Assembly: GCA_003221695.1 (NCBI GenBank)
Contig: QHSX01000067.1
Location: forward strand, 1-39,504
Source: Candidatus Rokuibacteriota bacterium
GTDB taxonomy: Bacteria; Methylomirabilota; Methylomirabilia; Rokubacteriales; CSP1-6
Reading direction: 5' to 3'
Length of the DNA: 39,504 nt
Under the pieces are notes generated by a model, which was not told the DNA's origin, searched no databases, and saw nothing but the letters and a program-made list of their open reading frames with translations. A program made the translations under genes and the position numbers. This document shows, piece by piece, positions 17,123-24,505 of this stretch (positions are counted from its first letter, which is position 1; each line of letters opens with the position of its first letter).

Positions 17123-18211
17123 ATGACCGAGCGCGCGCCCACGGTCGGCATCATCGGGCTCGGCTTCGGCCGTGCCCACATCGCCGCGTTCCAGGCCAAC
17201 GGCTGTCGCGTCGTCGCCCTCTGCCAGCGTGACCAGGCGGGCGCCAAGGCAGTCGCCGACCGCTACGGCGTCGAGCGGGTCTTCGGCCGGTGGGAGGAGA
17301 TGCTGGCGACGGCGGCGCCCGAGATCGTCGTGATCGCGACCCCACCCCACCTGCACCACGCGATCGCCGTCCGCGCCTTCGCGACCGGCGCGCACGTGCT
17401 CTGCGAGAAGCCGATCGCGATGACGCGCGCCGAGGCCGCGGCGATGGTGGAGGCGGCGCGTCGTGCGGGGCGCGTCGCCATGACGTGTTTCAACTGGCGC
17501 TTCAGCGCCGCCATGCAGGAGCTCCACGCGCGCGTGACGGAGGGGTCCCTGGGCCGCGTCATCCATCTCGCGCTGCGCTGGCTCGGCTCGCGCTGGGCTG
17601 ACGAGCAGGCCGCGGCGACGTGGCGGATGGACCGCGCCCAGGCGGGCCACGGCGCGATGGGCGACATGGGCGTGCACCTCGTCGATCTGGTGCGCTGGAC
17701 GTTCGGGGAGTTCACGCGCGTGACGGCGCACGCGGGCATCGCGTATCCGTCGCGCTCGGCGCCCGGCGTCAACCGGCCGCCGGACGCCGAGGACTACTGC
17801 ACGGTGCTCGGCGAGCTCGCGTCCGGCGCCCAGGTGACGCTGACCGCGAGCCGCGCCGCGCACGGCGTGAACGAGCACACCCTCGAGGCGTTCGGCACGC
17901 GCGGGGCCGTGAGCTATCGCCTGAGGCGTGAGCGCCCGCGCTGGTGGGAGGGCGAGCTGCGCGCGGGCGCCGCCGGCGCGCTCGCGCCGGTAACGCCTCG
18001 GACGCCCCCGCCGACGGTGGCGGGTGACGGTGACCCGCTCGACGTCACGGGTCGGACCCTGATCGCGCCGCTCGTCGCGCGCCTGCTGGAAGGGATCAAG
18101 ACCGGGACGACGCCCTCCCCGTCGCTCGCCGACGGGATGCGCGCCCAGGCCGTGCTCGACGCGACGCTCGAGGCGGCGGCGCGGGGCGGCTGGGTCGAAG
18201 TCCCGCGCTGA
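17123..18211 (+). CDS. Gfo/Idh/MocA family oxidoreductase
   Basis: A 362-residue NAD(P)-dependent oxidoreductase of the glucose-fructose oxidoreductase/inositol dehydrogenase family. Rossmann motif GIIGLGFGRAH at 9-19, the EKP motif (LCEKPIAM, 93-100) that supplies the active-site Lys, and GAMGDMGVHLVDLVRW in the substrate domain with its conserved His. Length is normal. ATG 17123 overlaps by 4 bases (ATGA) a 12-codon open frame that begins right after the SRPBCC stop, so expression with that gene is likely. The substrate is probably a sugar or polyol; not determinable. Confidence 0.92.
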   Translation: MTERAPTVGIIGLGFGRAHIAAFQANGCRVVALCQRDQAGAKAVADRYGVERVFGRWEEMLATAAPEIVVIATPPHLHHAIAVRAFATGAHVLCEKPIAMTRAEAAAMVEAARRAGRVAMTCFNWRFSAAMQELHARVTEGSLGRVIHLALRWLGSRWADEQAAATWRMDRAQAGHGAMGDMGVHLVDLVRWTFGEFTRVTAHAGIAYPSRSAPGVNRPPDAEDYCTVLGELASGAQVTLTASRAAHGVNEHTLEAFGTRGAVSYRLRRERPRWWEGELRAGAAGALAPVTPRTPPPTVAGDGDPLDVTGRTLIAPLVARLLEGIKTGTTPSPSLADGMRAQAVLDATLEAAARGGWVEVPR

Positions 18212-18292
18212 TCTGTCATCTGACGCGCTGACGCTTCCGAAATGGTACTCTCCCGCCCAGCGCTCGAGGGCACCACGCCCAAGGAGGGCACC

Positions 18293-18694
18293 ATGCGGGG
18301 AGTGTTCGGGATCGACCCGGGTTGGGGCATCACGCCCGTGCGCGTCGTCATGGCGCTGGTCTTCGTCGGCGCCGGCTACACCAAGATGTCGGTTGGTATG
18401 CCGGCCGTCACGGCGAGTTTCGGGAAATACGCTATTCCGTTCCCCTGGATCGCGGCACCCGTCATCGCGGTGCTCGAGCTGGTGGGCGGCCTCTTCCTGC
18501 TCGCCGGGTACGGGACACGGATCCTCGGGCTGCTCTTCATCTGCGAGTTTGCCGTGACGACGTTCTGGGTCAAGTTCAGGCTCATGGGGTGGCAGGACGG
18601 CCGCCTCGATCTGATGATCCTCGCGGGCGCGCTCCTTCTGGTGGTCGCCGGTCCCGGCCGCGCCGCCCTCGACCACCAGCGGCGCGCTTTCTAG
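18293..18694 (+). CDS. DoxX family membrane protein
   Basis: A 133-residue integral membrane protein with four hydrophobic segments: around 13-30 (TPVRVVMALVFVGAGYTK), 47-70, 74-95 and 105-125. The GxGYTKM and GGLFLLAGYGTRILGLL patterns are typical of the DoxX/DoxD superfamily, which includes quinol-interacting and redox-stress proteins. ATG 18293 is preceded by AAGGAGG (18281-18287), which rules out the in-frame start 17 codons earlier. It is convergent with the chromate transporter genes. Precise role unknown. Confidence 0.88.
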   Translation: MRGVFGIDPGWGITPVRVVMALVFVGAGYTKMSVGMPAVTASFGKYAIPFPWIAAPVIAVLELVGGLFLLAGYGTRILGLLFICEFAVTTFWVKFRLMGWQDGRLDLMILAGALLLVVAGPGRAALDHQRRAF

Positions 18695-18705
18695 TCCACA
18701 GGCAA

Positions 18706-18723
18706 CTCGTCCACCTGGACGAG
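18706..18723. terminator. hairpin between convergent DoxX and ChrA genes
   Basis: CTCGTCC-ACCT-GGACGAG forms a perfect 7-base stem with a 4-base loop in the 55-base convergent gap. It is symmetric, so it could act on both strands. No T-run follows on either side, so factor-independent termination is not certain. Confidence 0.5.
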
Positions 18724-18749
18724 ATCATCCTCCGAGCGCACGGTCGGCG

Positions 18750-19271
18750 CTACGACCTGACGAGCCAACCGACCACACCGCCGGCGAGCACAACGAGGAC
18801 CGGCGGGAGCCAGCGCGCGGCGAGGACCACGGCGGCCGCCGCAGCGAGCGCGGCGGTCACCCAGTCGTGCACCGCCGAGCGCGCGAGCGTGTAGACGCCC
18901 GCAGCCATGAGGCCGATGCCGACGGGCGCGAGCGCCCGCTCGATGGCGAGCGCCCACGGTCGGCTCCGCAGCCGCTCCCACCGTCGCGCGATAAGCGCGG
19001 TCAGCAGGGAGGTCGGCATGAACATCGCGGTGGCCGCCACCAACGCTCCGACGAAGCCGTGGGCCCGGTAGCCGACGAAGATCGCCACGAGCATGCTGGG
19101 GCCGGGGGTGAGCTGCGCGAGGGTGTAGCCGTCCACGAATTCTCGGGTGGTGACCCACCCGTAGCGCGTCACGACCTGGCGTTGCATCTCGGGGAGGACC
19201 CCGAGGCCTCCACCCACGGCGATGAAGCTGAGCCAGAGAAACGTCGCCGCGAGATGGAGCAGATCGGTCAT
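18750..19271 (-). CDS. chromate transporter, short-chain CHR protein (second half)
   Basis: A 173-residue membrane protein of the CHR superfamily. It holds the domain motifs FIAVGGGLGVLPEMQRQVV near 17-35, then EFVDGYTLAQLTPGP with the conserved PGP near 57, and several further helices. ATG 19271 overlaps the previous gene stop by one base (TGATG), so the two are coupled. In long ChrA proteins the two homologous halves are fused; here they are separate genes that would pair as heterodimer. Known function of the family is chromate efflux, with sulfate-related transport as an alternative. Confidence 0.9.
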   Translation of the reverse strand: MTDLLHLAATFLWLSFIAVGGGLGVLPEMQRQVVTRYGWVTTREFVDGYTLAQLTPGPSMLVAIFVGYRAHGFVGALVAATAMFMPTSLLTALIARRWERLRSRPWALAIERALAPVGIGLMAAGVYTLARSAVHDWVTAALAAAAAVVLAARWLPPVLVVLAGGVVGWLVRS

Positions 19272-19807
19272 CAGTCGCGCGAGGGGCGATTGAACCAGAG
19301 ACTCACGGGCAGGACGAGGCAGACGGCGAGGGGCGTGGTCACGCCGAGCGGACCGACCAGCACGAACATCGCGACCGCGACGGCCACGGCGATCCTGCCG
19401 CGGAGCGACGCGGTGACGAGCTGCGCGGTCGTAACGAGCACGAGGCCGACCACCGTCGCGCCCATCCCCTGCATGAATCGGGTCGCGCCCGGCGCAAACG
19501 CCCCCCGGACGTAGAGAACAGTAAGCCCCAACAGAGCGAGCGCGCCCGGGACCAGCACGGCCAGGAGTGCCCACACGCCGCCGCGCCAGCCGCCCAGCCG
19601 GCAGCCGAGCGCCACCGCCAGGTTCGCGAAGTTCGGTCCGGGCAGGATCTGGCTCAGCGTGAGGTCCTGGACGAACTCGCCCGTCTTCACCCACGCCCGA
19701 CGGACGACGACCGCCTCGTAGAAGTAGGCGCTGCGGCCGCCGCCGAGGGCTGTGAGCCCCGTCCAGGCGAACACCCGGATGAGCGACCGCAGCGGAACCC
19801 GTGTCAT
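19271..19807 (-). CDS. chromate transporter, short-chain CHR protein (first half)
   Basis: A 178-residue CHR-superfamily membrane protein. Motifs: FAWTGLTALGGGRSAYFYE at 13-31, EFVQDLTLSQILPGPNFANL with PGP near 57, and GMGATVVGLVL in the later helices. It is translationally linked to the second half gene by a one-base stop/start overlap. ATG 19807 is used. Resistance to chromate is the best studied role of such pairs, but this gene's own substrate has not been shown by anything in the window. Confidence 0.9.
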   Translation of the reverse strand: MTRVPLRSLIRVFAWTGLTALGGGRSAYFYEAVVVRRAWVKTGEFVQDLTLSQILPGPNFANLAVALGCRLGGWRGGVWALLAVLVPGALALLGLTVLYVRGAFAPGATRFMQGMGATVVGLVLVTTAQLVTASLRGRIAVAVAVAMFVLVGPLGVTTPLAVCLVLPVSLWFNRPSRD

Positions 19808-19843
19808 GTCCGGTCTCGTCCTCGAACGGCGGGCGGCCGCGGG

Positions 19844-20251
19844 CTAGACGAACACGACGTTCGCCGGTCTCATGTCGGCCTCCGTCCCCGTGACCCACGC
19901 GTCGTGCCCGGGCTCGATCGAGACGACCTGCGGCGCCGCGAGCTCGAAGGCGCACCCGTCCCGGTACCGCCCCTGCACGCGACCGCGGGCGAGGAAGCCG
20001 ACGTGCGCGTGCATGCAGTACTCCGTGTCGACCACCGGCCTCAGGTGCGTCGACCAGCGGAATCCCGGCGGATAGACGACGCGCTTCACCCGGCCGTTGG
20101 CGGCGTGGACGATGTCGAGCGTGACACCCGCGATCACGCGTCGCTCCGCGCCCTTGATCGGGGCCCCGAGCGGGTCCCGCCCTCGCCCGGGCGCACGCCC
20201 ACGCACGGGCGCCGTCCGACGCTTCCCGGTCGTTCGTCTCGCACGCTTCAT
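19844..20251 (-). CDS. cupin-fold protein
   Basis: A 135-residue protein with a basic tail (residues 1-25, rich in Arg/Lys) and one cupin barrel. Likely metal ligands are His81 and His83 (CMHAH), with His69 (STHLRP) and His116 (EPGHDAW) nearby. YPPGFRWSTH and ARGRVQGRYRDG fit the first cupin motif, and VSIEPGHDAWVTG the second. ATG 20251 follows GGGGGAGG. It lies 77 bases downstream of the beta-propeller gene and upstream of the chromate pair. Enzyme or binding function is unknown. Confidence 0.8.
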   Translation of the reverse strand: MKRARRTTGKRRTAPVRGRAPGRGRDPLGAPIKGAERRVIAGVTLDIVHAANGRVKRVVYPPGFRWSTHLRPVVDTEYCMHAHVGFLARGRVQGRYRDGCAFELAAPQVVSIEPGHDAWVTGTEADMRPANVVFV

Positions 20252-20328
20252 GCCTGCCTCCCCCGCCGCGGCCGGTGCGCCGAGGCTAGCGCCGCAGCAC
20301 TCGGATCCGCAAGGCCTCGACGACTGAG

Positions 20329-21378
20329 CTACCGCCCGCGGAGGTGCGCGTCGAACGGCCCCGAGATACGGAGGACCTCGTTGACCTGCCACGCGCCGCG
20401 ATTGGTGGTGACGACGAACAGGTCGCCGGCGATCCCGGCCCCGCGGGTCTCGGGTGTGATCGGCGCGAACGCGAGGCTCCGCGGCGCGTCGCCGTTCGTG
20501 AAGCTGGCGAACTCGACCGGCTTTCCGTCGCCGTCGAGAAAGAAGATCCTCGCCCCCTGGCGGTCGGCGACGAAGAGATGGCCGGCCGGGCTCGGGGCGA
20601 TCGCGGCGATCACGGGCCCGCGGAGCACGACGGTCGGCGCGCCTCCGGCGACGACCTTTACGATCTCGCCAACACCCCGCTGCCACGGCGCCTCCGCCGT
20701 CCCGTCGCTCCCGATCCACAGGAGACCGCTGTCGCCCGTCGCCATGAGCCGCGGGCGGAGGACGGTGACGTAGCGCGGGTCGAGGACGCCTCCCGCGGCG
20801 TCGAGGCGCACGATCGCACCCTGGGCGCGGTCGGCGACGTAGAGATTTCCCACGGCATCCACCGCCACGCCCTCGGGCTGGACGAGGAGGGGCGGTGTGC
20901 CGTCCGGCGGCGTGCCCCCGGCGAACAGCTCGGCACGCCCGTCGCGCATCCGGTACACGACCCCGACCTTTCGGTCGCGGTCGAAGGTGGTCACGAAGAG
21001 CTCACGGCCCGCGCGCATGGCCGCCACCTGGGCGTTGAGAAGCGGCGGCCCGTAGTAGAACTGCGCCTCCGTGGGCGGGGTCAGCCGCGCGCCCCCGCGC
21101 GGGATCCGATAGAGGGGCCACAGCTCCTCGCCCTCGCCGCCGGCGTAGCGCCGCCCCGTCCTGGCGAGGTAGAGCGCGCCAGTCTCGTCGAAGGCAAGCG
21201 TGGAGGTCGACCGGACGCCACGCGCGCCGCCCCCGGGACTTGCCTCGAAGCCGTCGCCGGTCACGTAGACGTGAACGCCGAACCCCGGCGGCACGATCGG
21301 CTCCGCACCAGTCGGTCTGGCGAGGAGCGAGAGCGCAACCAAGCAGAGACCACTACGCGAAGGGACGGCCCACGCCAT
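20329..21378 (-). CDS. secreted beta-propeller protein (NHL/sorbosone-dehydrogenase-like)
   Basis: A protein of about 349 residues with an export signal (MAWAVPSRSGLCLVALSLL, cleavage near ARPTGA). Repeated strands with Asp-Gly turns indicate a beta-propeller: LAFDETGALYLART, GVAVDAVGNLYVADRAQGAIVRL, LLWIGSDG, IAPSPAGHLFVADRQGARIFFL, SLAFAPITPE. The VADR repeats are NHL-type. ATG 21378 is used; a GTG lies one codon earlier. Such proteins are often PQQ- or metal-dependent sugar dehydrogenases or binding scaffolds; no catalytic site could be assigned. No anchor is present, so a periplasmic location is likely. Confidence 0.82.
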   Translation of the reverse strand: MAWAVPSRSGLCLVALSLLARPTGAEPIVPPGFGVHVYVTGDGFEASPGGGARGVRSTSTLAFDETGALYLARTGRRYAGGEGEELWPLYRIPRGGARLTPPTEAQFYYGPPLLNAQVAAMRAGRELFVTTFDRDRKVGVVYRMRDGRAELFAGGTPPDGTPPLLVQPEGVAVDAVGNLYVADRAQGAIVRLDAAGGVLDPRYVTVLRPRLMATGDSGLLWIGSDGTAEAPWQRGVGEIVKVVAGGAPTVVLRGPVIAAIAPSPAGHLFVADRQGARIFFLDGDGKPVEFASFTNGDAPRSLAFAPITPETRGAGIAGDLFVVTTNRGAWQVNEVLRISGPFDAHLRGR

Positions 21379-21443
21379 CACGTCGCGCCGAAGCTATCGC
21401 CCCGGCGCCGTACGGTCAAGGGCTCGAGACGCTGGCCGGGGAG

Positions 21444-22157
21444 TTATCCGAGGTCGAACGACGAGGCGAGCCGACGGACGAGGAGCGTCAACCGTTCGAG
21501 CTGATCCTGGGTCAGGTTCGCGAAATGGAAGACGTAGCCGTCCATGTCGACCCTGACGAGGAGCGACGCGACCTCGAAGCGCTCGCCGTCGCCGGGCGGC
21601 GTGAACGAGAGCTCGACCGTGGCCACCGGACGCGCTTGGCCAGCCGACCGGACCTTGATGCCCCCGGCGCTGAGATCGACGCTCGTGGTCTGCCATTCGC
21701 TGCCGTTCGCATCACGGACTCGCACGGGGAGCCCAACCCGCGCTCGGGGCGTACGCCGCCGGTCCGTGGTCGGTCGCGCCGTCGCGATGTCGCGGGCGAG
21801 CACTTGCGGCGCGAGGGTATGGAGGATCCGCTGCAGATGCTCAAAGGCGATCGGCTTGGCGACGAACTCGATCGCGCCGAGGCGCAGACACGCGTCGACC
21901 TGGACCTCGCTCGCGATGCCGGACACGACGATCACGGGGATGCGGGAGTCTCTGACCCGCTCGCGCTGGAGGAAGTCGAGCCCGTTCATACCGGGCAGCC
22001 TGAAGTCGAGCAGGATCAGATCGGGCCGGTTCTGCTGGAGCCGATCGAGCGCGCCTTCGGCTGAGAGCACGAGCTCCGACTCGTGGCCAAGCTCGAGGAG
22101 AAAGTCCTGCAAAACGCTTCCAACCGACCGATCGTCTTCCACAATCAGGACCCGCAT
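21444..22157 (-). CDS. response regulator with PilZ output domain (REC-PilZ), copy 1
   Basis: A 237-residue two-domain regulator. REC domain 1-120: acidic pair Asp8/Asp9 (VEDD), phospho-acceptor Asp51 (LILLDFRLPGMNG), conserved Ser79/Thr site in VVSG, and Lys101 (VAKPIAF). A linker leads to a PilZ domain from about 132: RRRTPRAR supplies the RxxxR, and DLSAGGIKV (161-169) the DxSxxG, so c-di-GMP binding is expected. ATG 22157 has no clear ribosome site but gives the canonical REC start. No histidine kinase is adjacent. Copy 2 at 33366 is collinear with it. The output could be control of motility, exopolysaccharide or a partner protein. Confidence 0.92.
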   Translation of the reverse strand: MRVLIVEDDRSVGSVLQDFLLELGHESELVLSAEGALDRLQQNRPDLILLDFRLPGMNGLDFLQRERVRDSRIPVIVVSGIASEVQVDACLRLGAIEFVAKPIAFEHLQRILHTLAPQVLARDIATARPTTDRRRTPRARVGLPVRVRDANGSEWQTTSVDLSAGGIKVRSAGQARPVATVELSFTPPGDGERFEVASLLVRVDMDGYVFHFANLTQDQLERLTLLVRRLASSFDLG

Positions 22158-22331
22158 ACCCGAGTAACTGCAGCAAGACAAATACCAGTGGCCATCCACG
22201 CGCAGAATACGACATACCCCCGCGATTTCGGAGTCTTGCAACTCGGCCGGATAGTTCTGCCCGTCTGAAACCCGGCCAGTTCCTTTCCGTTGGCCAGAAA
22301 GTGGGCGGCCACTCGCTGACAGGGGGACGTC

Positions 22332-22862
22332 TCAGCGGACCTCGCGCCCGGCGGGCGCCGGATACGTGACGCGCGTAACCTCCACCAACGCGAATGCCGT
22401 GAGCACGTGCGGCTCGGCTCGTTGGGCCGTGAGGATGTGCTCGACCACGATCCCGCGCGCCATGAGGGCGTCGGCGATCAGCGATCGGTGGCACCGCCAG
22501 GGGACCGACTCCGCGCACATGATCGCGGTCGGCTGGCGCCGGGCGAGCTCGACGAGCGCCTCGAGGCTCCGAGCGAACTCGGAGGTCTCCATGTAGTCGG
22601 CATACCCACGGAAGGCGGCGTTTCGCCAGCCTAGATTGACCGAGCCCGCACGCGGCTTGCGGAGGCCGCCAAGGCCGGACATGTGGACGTACGCGATGCG
22701 GGCGGCGGTGAGGCTCGCCGTAAGCGCCTCGCGCCCGAAGTGGGGGTTTCGGCGCGAGCGTGGGATGGTCCGAACGTCCACGAGCTGCGTCACGTCGTGC
22801 GCGCACAACAGGCCGATCAGCCCTTCGATCGGCCGCGTGCCGTGGCCGATGGTCCGGATCAC
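22332..22862 (-). CDS. DUF488 family protein
   Basis: A 176-residue protein of the DUF488 family. GTG 22862 starts exactly at the characteristic TIGHGTRPIEGL segment. Also typical are LVDVRTIPRSRRNPHF (28-42), the YxExx-like FARSLEALVELARR, and the MCAESVPWRCHRSLIAD motif with Cys116 and Cys124-His125-Arg126. Members are small cytosolic proteins of unknown function. It starts 17 bases after the DinB stop, so it is probably the last gene of the RRM-S21-DinB run. Confidence 0.85.
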   Translation of the reverse strand: MIRTIGHGTRPIEGLIGLLCAHDVTQLVDVRTIPRSRRNPHFGREALTASLTAARIAYVHMSGLGGLRKPRAGSVNLGWRNAAFRGYADYMETSEFARSLEALVELARRQPTAIMCAESVPWRCHRSLIADALMARGIVVEHILTAQRAEPHVLTAFALVEVTRVTYPAPAGREVR

Positions 22863-22879
22863 GCGAGCGAGCCCGTCAC

Positions 22880-23347
22880 TCAGTCTGCCGAAAATCGCTG
22901 GGCGTTGCCCATGTTCGCCCACGCCCAGGCCTGCACGTTCGCCAGAATCTGCCGCAGGTGGTTGCGATCGTGGTGAACCCACTCCTGGAGGAGCTCGGCC
23001 ACGCTGAGACGCCCGACCTTGGGATGCTCGCCCGCCCGCGCGAGATCGTCCCGGCGCAGGCCCGTCACGAGCGCTACGCTGTCGTCCCGCAGCTCCACCA
23101 GGTCGCTCAGCAGGGCCTTGACGTCTCGTGCGCAATCGTGTCGTGCACGCGCGATCGCGGCCTGGTCCCAGGCCTGGAGCCTCGGCGTTTCTTCGGCGAG
23201 GATGATTCGGATGCGGCCGGCGAAGCCGCGCCGCTCGGCCTCGATCAGGTGCCCGACGATTTCCTTGGCGCACCACTCGCCGGGCGCCGGGTGGTAGGTG
23301 AGCACCGACTCTGGCAGTGCGGTTAACTCGGCGCGCAGTGTCGTCAC
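22880..23347 (-). CDS. DinB/DUF664-like four-helix metal-binding protein
   Basis: A 155-residue DinB-superfamily protein. The probable metal triad is His33 (VGHLIEAE), His126 and His130 (HHDRNHLRQ). PGEWCAKEIVGHLIEAERR is the classical N-terminal helix. GTG 23347 is the first ordinary start, but the frame stays open upstream and reads PLTPAVVAGLLQSAV, which looks like family sequence, so the real protein may begin about 20 residues earlier with an unusual start codon. Family members include thiol-S-transferases with bacillithiol or mycothiol and DNA-damage-induced proteins of unknown role. Confidence 0.82.
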   Translation of the reverse strand: MTTLRAELTALPESVLTYHPAPGEWCAKEIVGHLIEAERRGFAGRIRIILAEETPRLQAWDQAAIARARHDCARDVKALLSDLVELRDDSVALVTGLRRDDLARAGEHPKVGRLSVAELLQEWVHHDRNHLRQILANVQAWAWANMGNAQRFSAD

Positions 23348-23417
23348 CGCGCTCTGCAGCAGGCCGGCGACGACCGCTGGCGTGAGAGGATCGACGGACC
23401 GGCGCGCTACGCGCGGA

Positions 23418-23621
23418 TCAGTCGTCGTCGAAGGGGCGGGCGCGCTGGAGCGCGCGCCGCCGCTTCTTGCGGGCCTGCGCCTGCTTGCGTTTGCGCTTGA
23501 CCGATGGCTTCTCGTAGTGGGCCCGCCGTTTCATCTCCTGGAAGAGGCCATCTTTTTGCATCTGTTTCTTGAGCTGCTTCAGCGCGGCCTCGATCTGGTT
23601 GTCGAAGACCTCGATCCTCAC
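23418..23621 (-). CDS. rpsU: 30S ribosomal protein S21
   Basis: A 67-residue protein with the bS21 signature: a short N-terminal strand (MRIEVFDNQIEAALKQLKK), then RRAHYEKPSVKRKRK and an Arg/Lys-rich tail. It helps the small subunit start translation by contacting the 3' end region of 16S rRNA. GTG 23621 directly follows the stop of the 71-residue gene (no gap), so it is coupled to it. The acidic tip PFDDD is unusual for an otherwise very basic tail. Multiple S21 copies per genome are common, and this one is linked to an RNA-binding protein rather than to dnaG or gatB. Confidence 0.94.
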   Translation of the reverse strand: MRIEVFDNQIEAALKQLKKQMQKDGLFQEMKRRAHYEKPSVKRKRKQAQARKKRRRALQRARPFDDD

Positions 23622-23837
23622 TCACCGACCTCGAAGGTGCGTGGTGGACCGATACCCGCGCACCGGTTCCGAGCGGTCCACGACGTTCATCTGGACGAGC
23701 CGCTTCGTGCCCTGCGCCACCGCGCTGGCGATCGAGGGAAAGGTGTCGTTCGACTCCTCGACGACCTCACCTGCGTAGTTGACGATGCGCCAGCGCCAGT
23801 GAGGATTCAGGGGAGTCGAGAACGCCACGACTTGCAT
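23622..23837 (-). CDS. 71-residue conserved-looking protein, function unknown
   Basis: A 71-residue protein: NPHWRWRIVNYAGEVVEES reads as two beta strands with a turn, followed by a helix (FPSIASAVAQGTKRLVQM) and a basic end. I do not recognise the family. It has an aromatic, WRWRI-rich strand and its size and position between an RRM protein and S21 (13 bases downstream of the RRM stop, abutting S21) suggest a role linked to RNA or translation, but this is only context. ATG 23837 lacks a strong ribosome site; the longer open frame upstream overlaps the RRM gene out of frame and is Gly/Ala low complexity. Confidence 0.7.
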   Translation of the reverse strand: MQVVAFSTPLNPHWRWRIVNYAGEVVEESNDTFPSIASAVAQGTKRLVQMNVVDRSEPVRGYRSTTHLRGR

Positions 23838-23850
23838 GCCGGACTCGCTC

Positions 23851-24165
23851 CTACCACCGACTCCCGCCGCGCCCGCCGCTCCTGTATCCCCCGCCGCCGC
23901 TCCGAGCGCCGCCCGAGCCCGAGGGCTTGGCAAGCTCCACCTTCAGCGTCCGGCCGTCCACTTCCTGGCCGTTGAACTTCTTGACCGCGGCCTCGGCCTC
24001 ATCGGCCGTCGCCATCTCGACGAAGCCGAACCCGCGCGAACGACCCGTCTCACGATCCGTCACGACCGTCGCCGATTCGACCGCGCCGGCCTGGGCGAAC
24101 AGCTCGCGCAGCCGCTCGCTGGATGTGGAGAAGGACAGGCCGCCGATGAAGAGCTTCTGTGCCAT
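23851..24165 (-). CDS. RRM RNA-binding protein with Gly-rich tail
   Basis: A 104-residue protein with one RNA-recognition motif. RNP2 is LFIGGL (5-10), RNP1 is RGFGFVEM (44-51), and the tail from about 82 is Gly/Ser/Arg-rich with YRSGGRGG. Bacterial proteins of this build resemble cyanobacterial cold-induced Rbp proteins and bind single-stranded RNA. ATG 24165 follows GGAGGT (24171-24176 on the complement). It heads the run RRM, 71-residue protein, S21, DinB, DUF488. Cold or growth-phase control would fit family knowledge, but no cold-box is visible. Confidence 0.93.
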   Translation of the reverse strand: MAQKLFIGGLSFSTSSERLRELFAQAGAVESATVVTDRETGRSRGFGFVEMATADEAEAAVKKFNGQEVDGRTLKVELAKPSGSGGARSGGGGYRSGGRGGSRW

Positions 24166-24258
24166 CGCGCACCTCCGAGCAGATCTTCCGCAGTTGACGA
24201 CACTCCCTGGAACGCGGAAGGGCGCCAGAGTCGTGGTCTGGTAAGGAGGAGGTCCACG

Positions 24259-24294
24259 ATGAACCGACAACCGGGCCAGACGCGACTAGTGTGA
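24259..24294 (+). CDS. possible 11-codon mini ORF with strong ribosome site
   Basis: AAGGAGGAGGT at 24243-24253 is one of the best Shine-Dalgarno matches in the window. ATG 24259 follows and encodes MNRQPGQTRLV before TGA. It may be a leader peptide, or the surviving 5' end of a lost gene. Nothing else supports it. Confidence 0.3.
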   Translation: MNRQPGQTRLV

Positions 24295-24370
24295 CACATT
24301 TGCGTCCCGGCCATTGCCCTAATTTCGAGCATCGCGAGGCAACCTTCTGATCACCGTCCTCCGGGTTTTT

Positions 24371-24386
24371 CCGGGTTCGAACTCGG
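24371..24386. repeat. 16-base near-perfect palindrome
   Basis: CCGGGTTCGAACTCGG is palindromic except for one G/T-type mismatch. It lies about 80 bases upstream of the leader of the DUF11 protein gene and could be an operator. The TTCGAAC core looks like a tRNA T-loop but no tRNA surrounds it. Confidence 0.4.
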
Positions 24387-24466
24387 CGGTCGCCTGATTG
24401 CCTCCGCCGCGGGTCCGCCTAGCGTTTCAAACGACCGGCCCAACTCGTCGGAGGAGGAGACACGGA

Positions 24467-24505
24467 ATGACGAAGATCCACGAGGCGTTTTCGAGCTGCG
24501 AGTGA
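24467..24505 (+). CDS. possible 12-codon leader ORF coupled to the DUF11 protein
   Basis: GAGGAGGAGA (24451-24460) lies 6 bases before ATG 24467, which encodes MTKIHEAFSSCE. Its TGA (24503-24505) overlaps the GTG 24502 start of the large protein. The large gene has no other ribosome site, so initiation at 24467 with re-initiation at 24502 is the simplest reading. A single-base indel in an original longer signal peptide is the alternative. Confidence 0.45.
   Translation: MTKIHEAFSSCE

Larger units (their letters stand above)
24166..24466. other. divergent intergenic region between RRM and DUF11 genes
   Basis: About 300 bases without a gene I would trust. It holds an 11-codon open frame (24259-24294), a near-palindrome at 24371-24386, and a CCAGA/TCTGG inverted repeat at 24225-24241. 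I see no convincing -35/-10 pair on either strand, although both flanking genes need a promoter here. Confidence 0.6.

Noticed and set aside
17060-18676. 538-codon open frame on the minus strand
   Set aside because: Antisense to Gfo/Idh/MocA and DoxX, no motif.
24371-24386. tRNA T-loop-like GGTTCGAAC
   Set aside because: The flanking bases do not form a T stem of five pairs and no anticodon or acceptor arm lies nearby.
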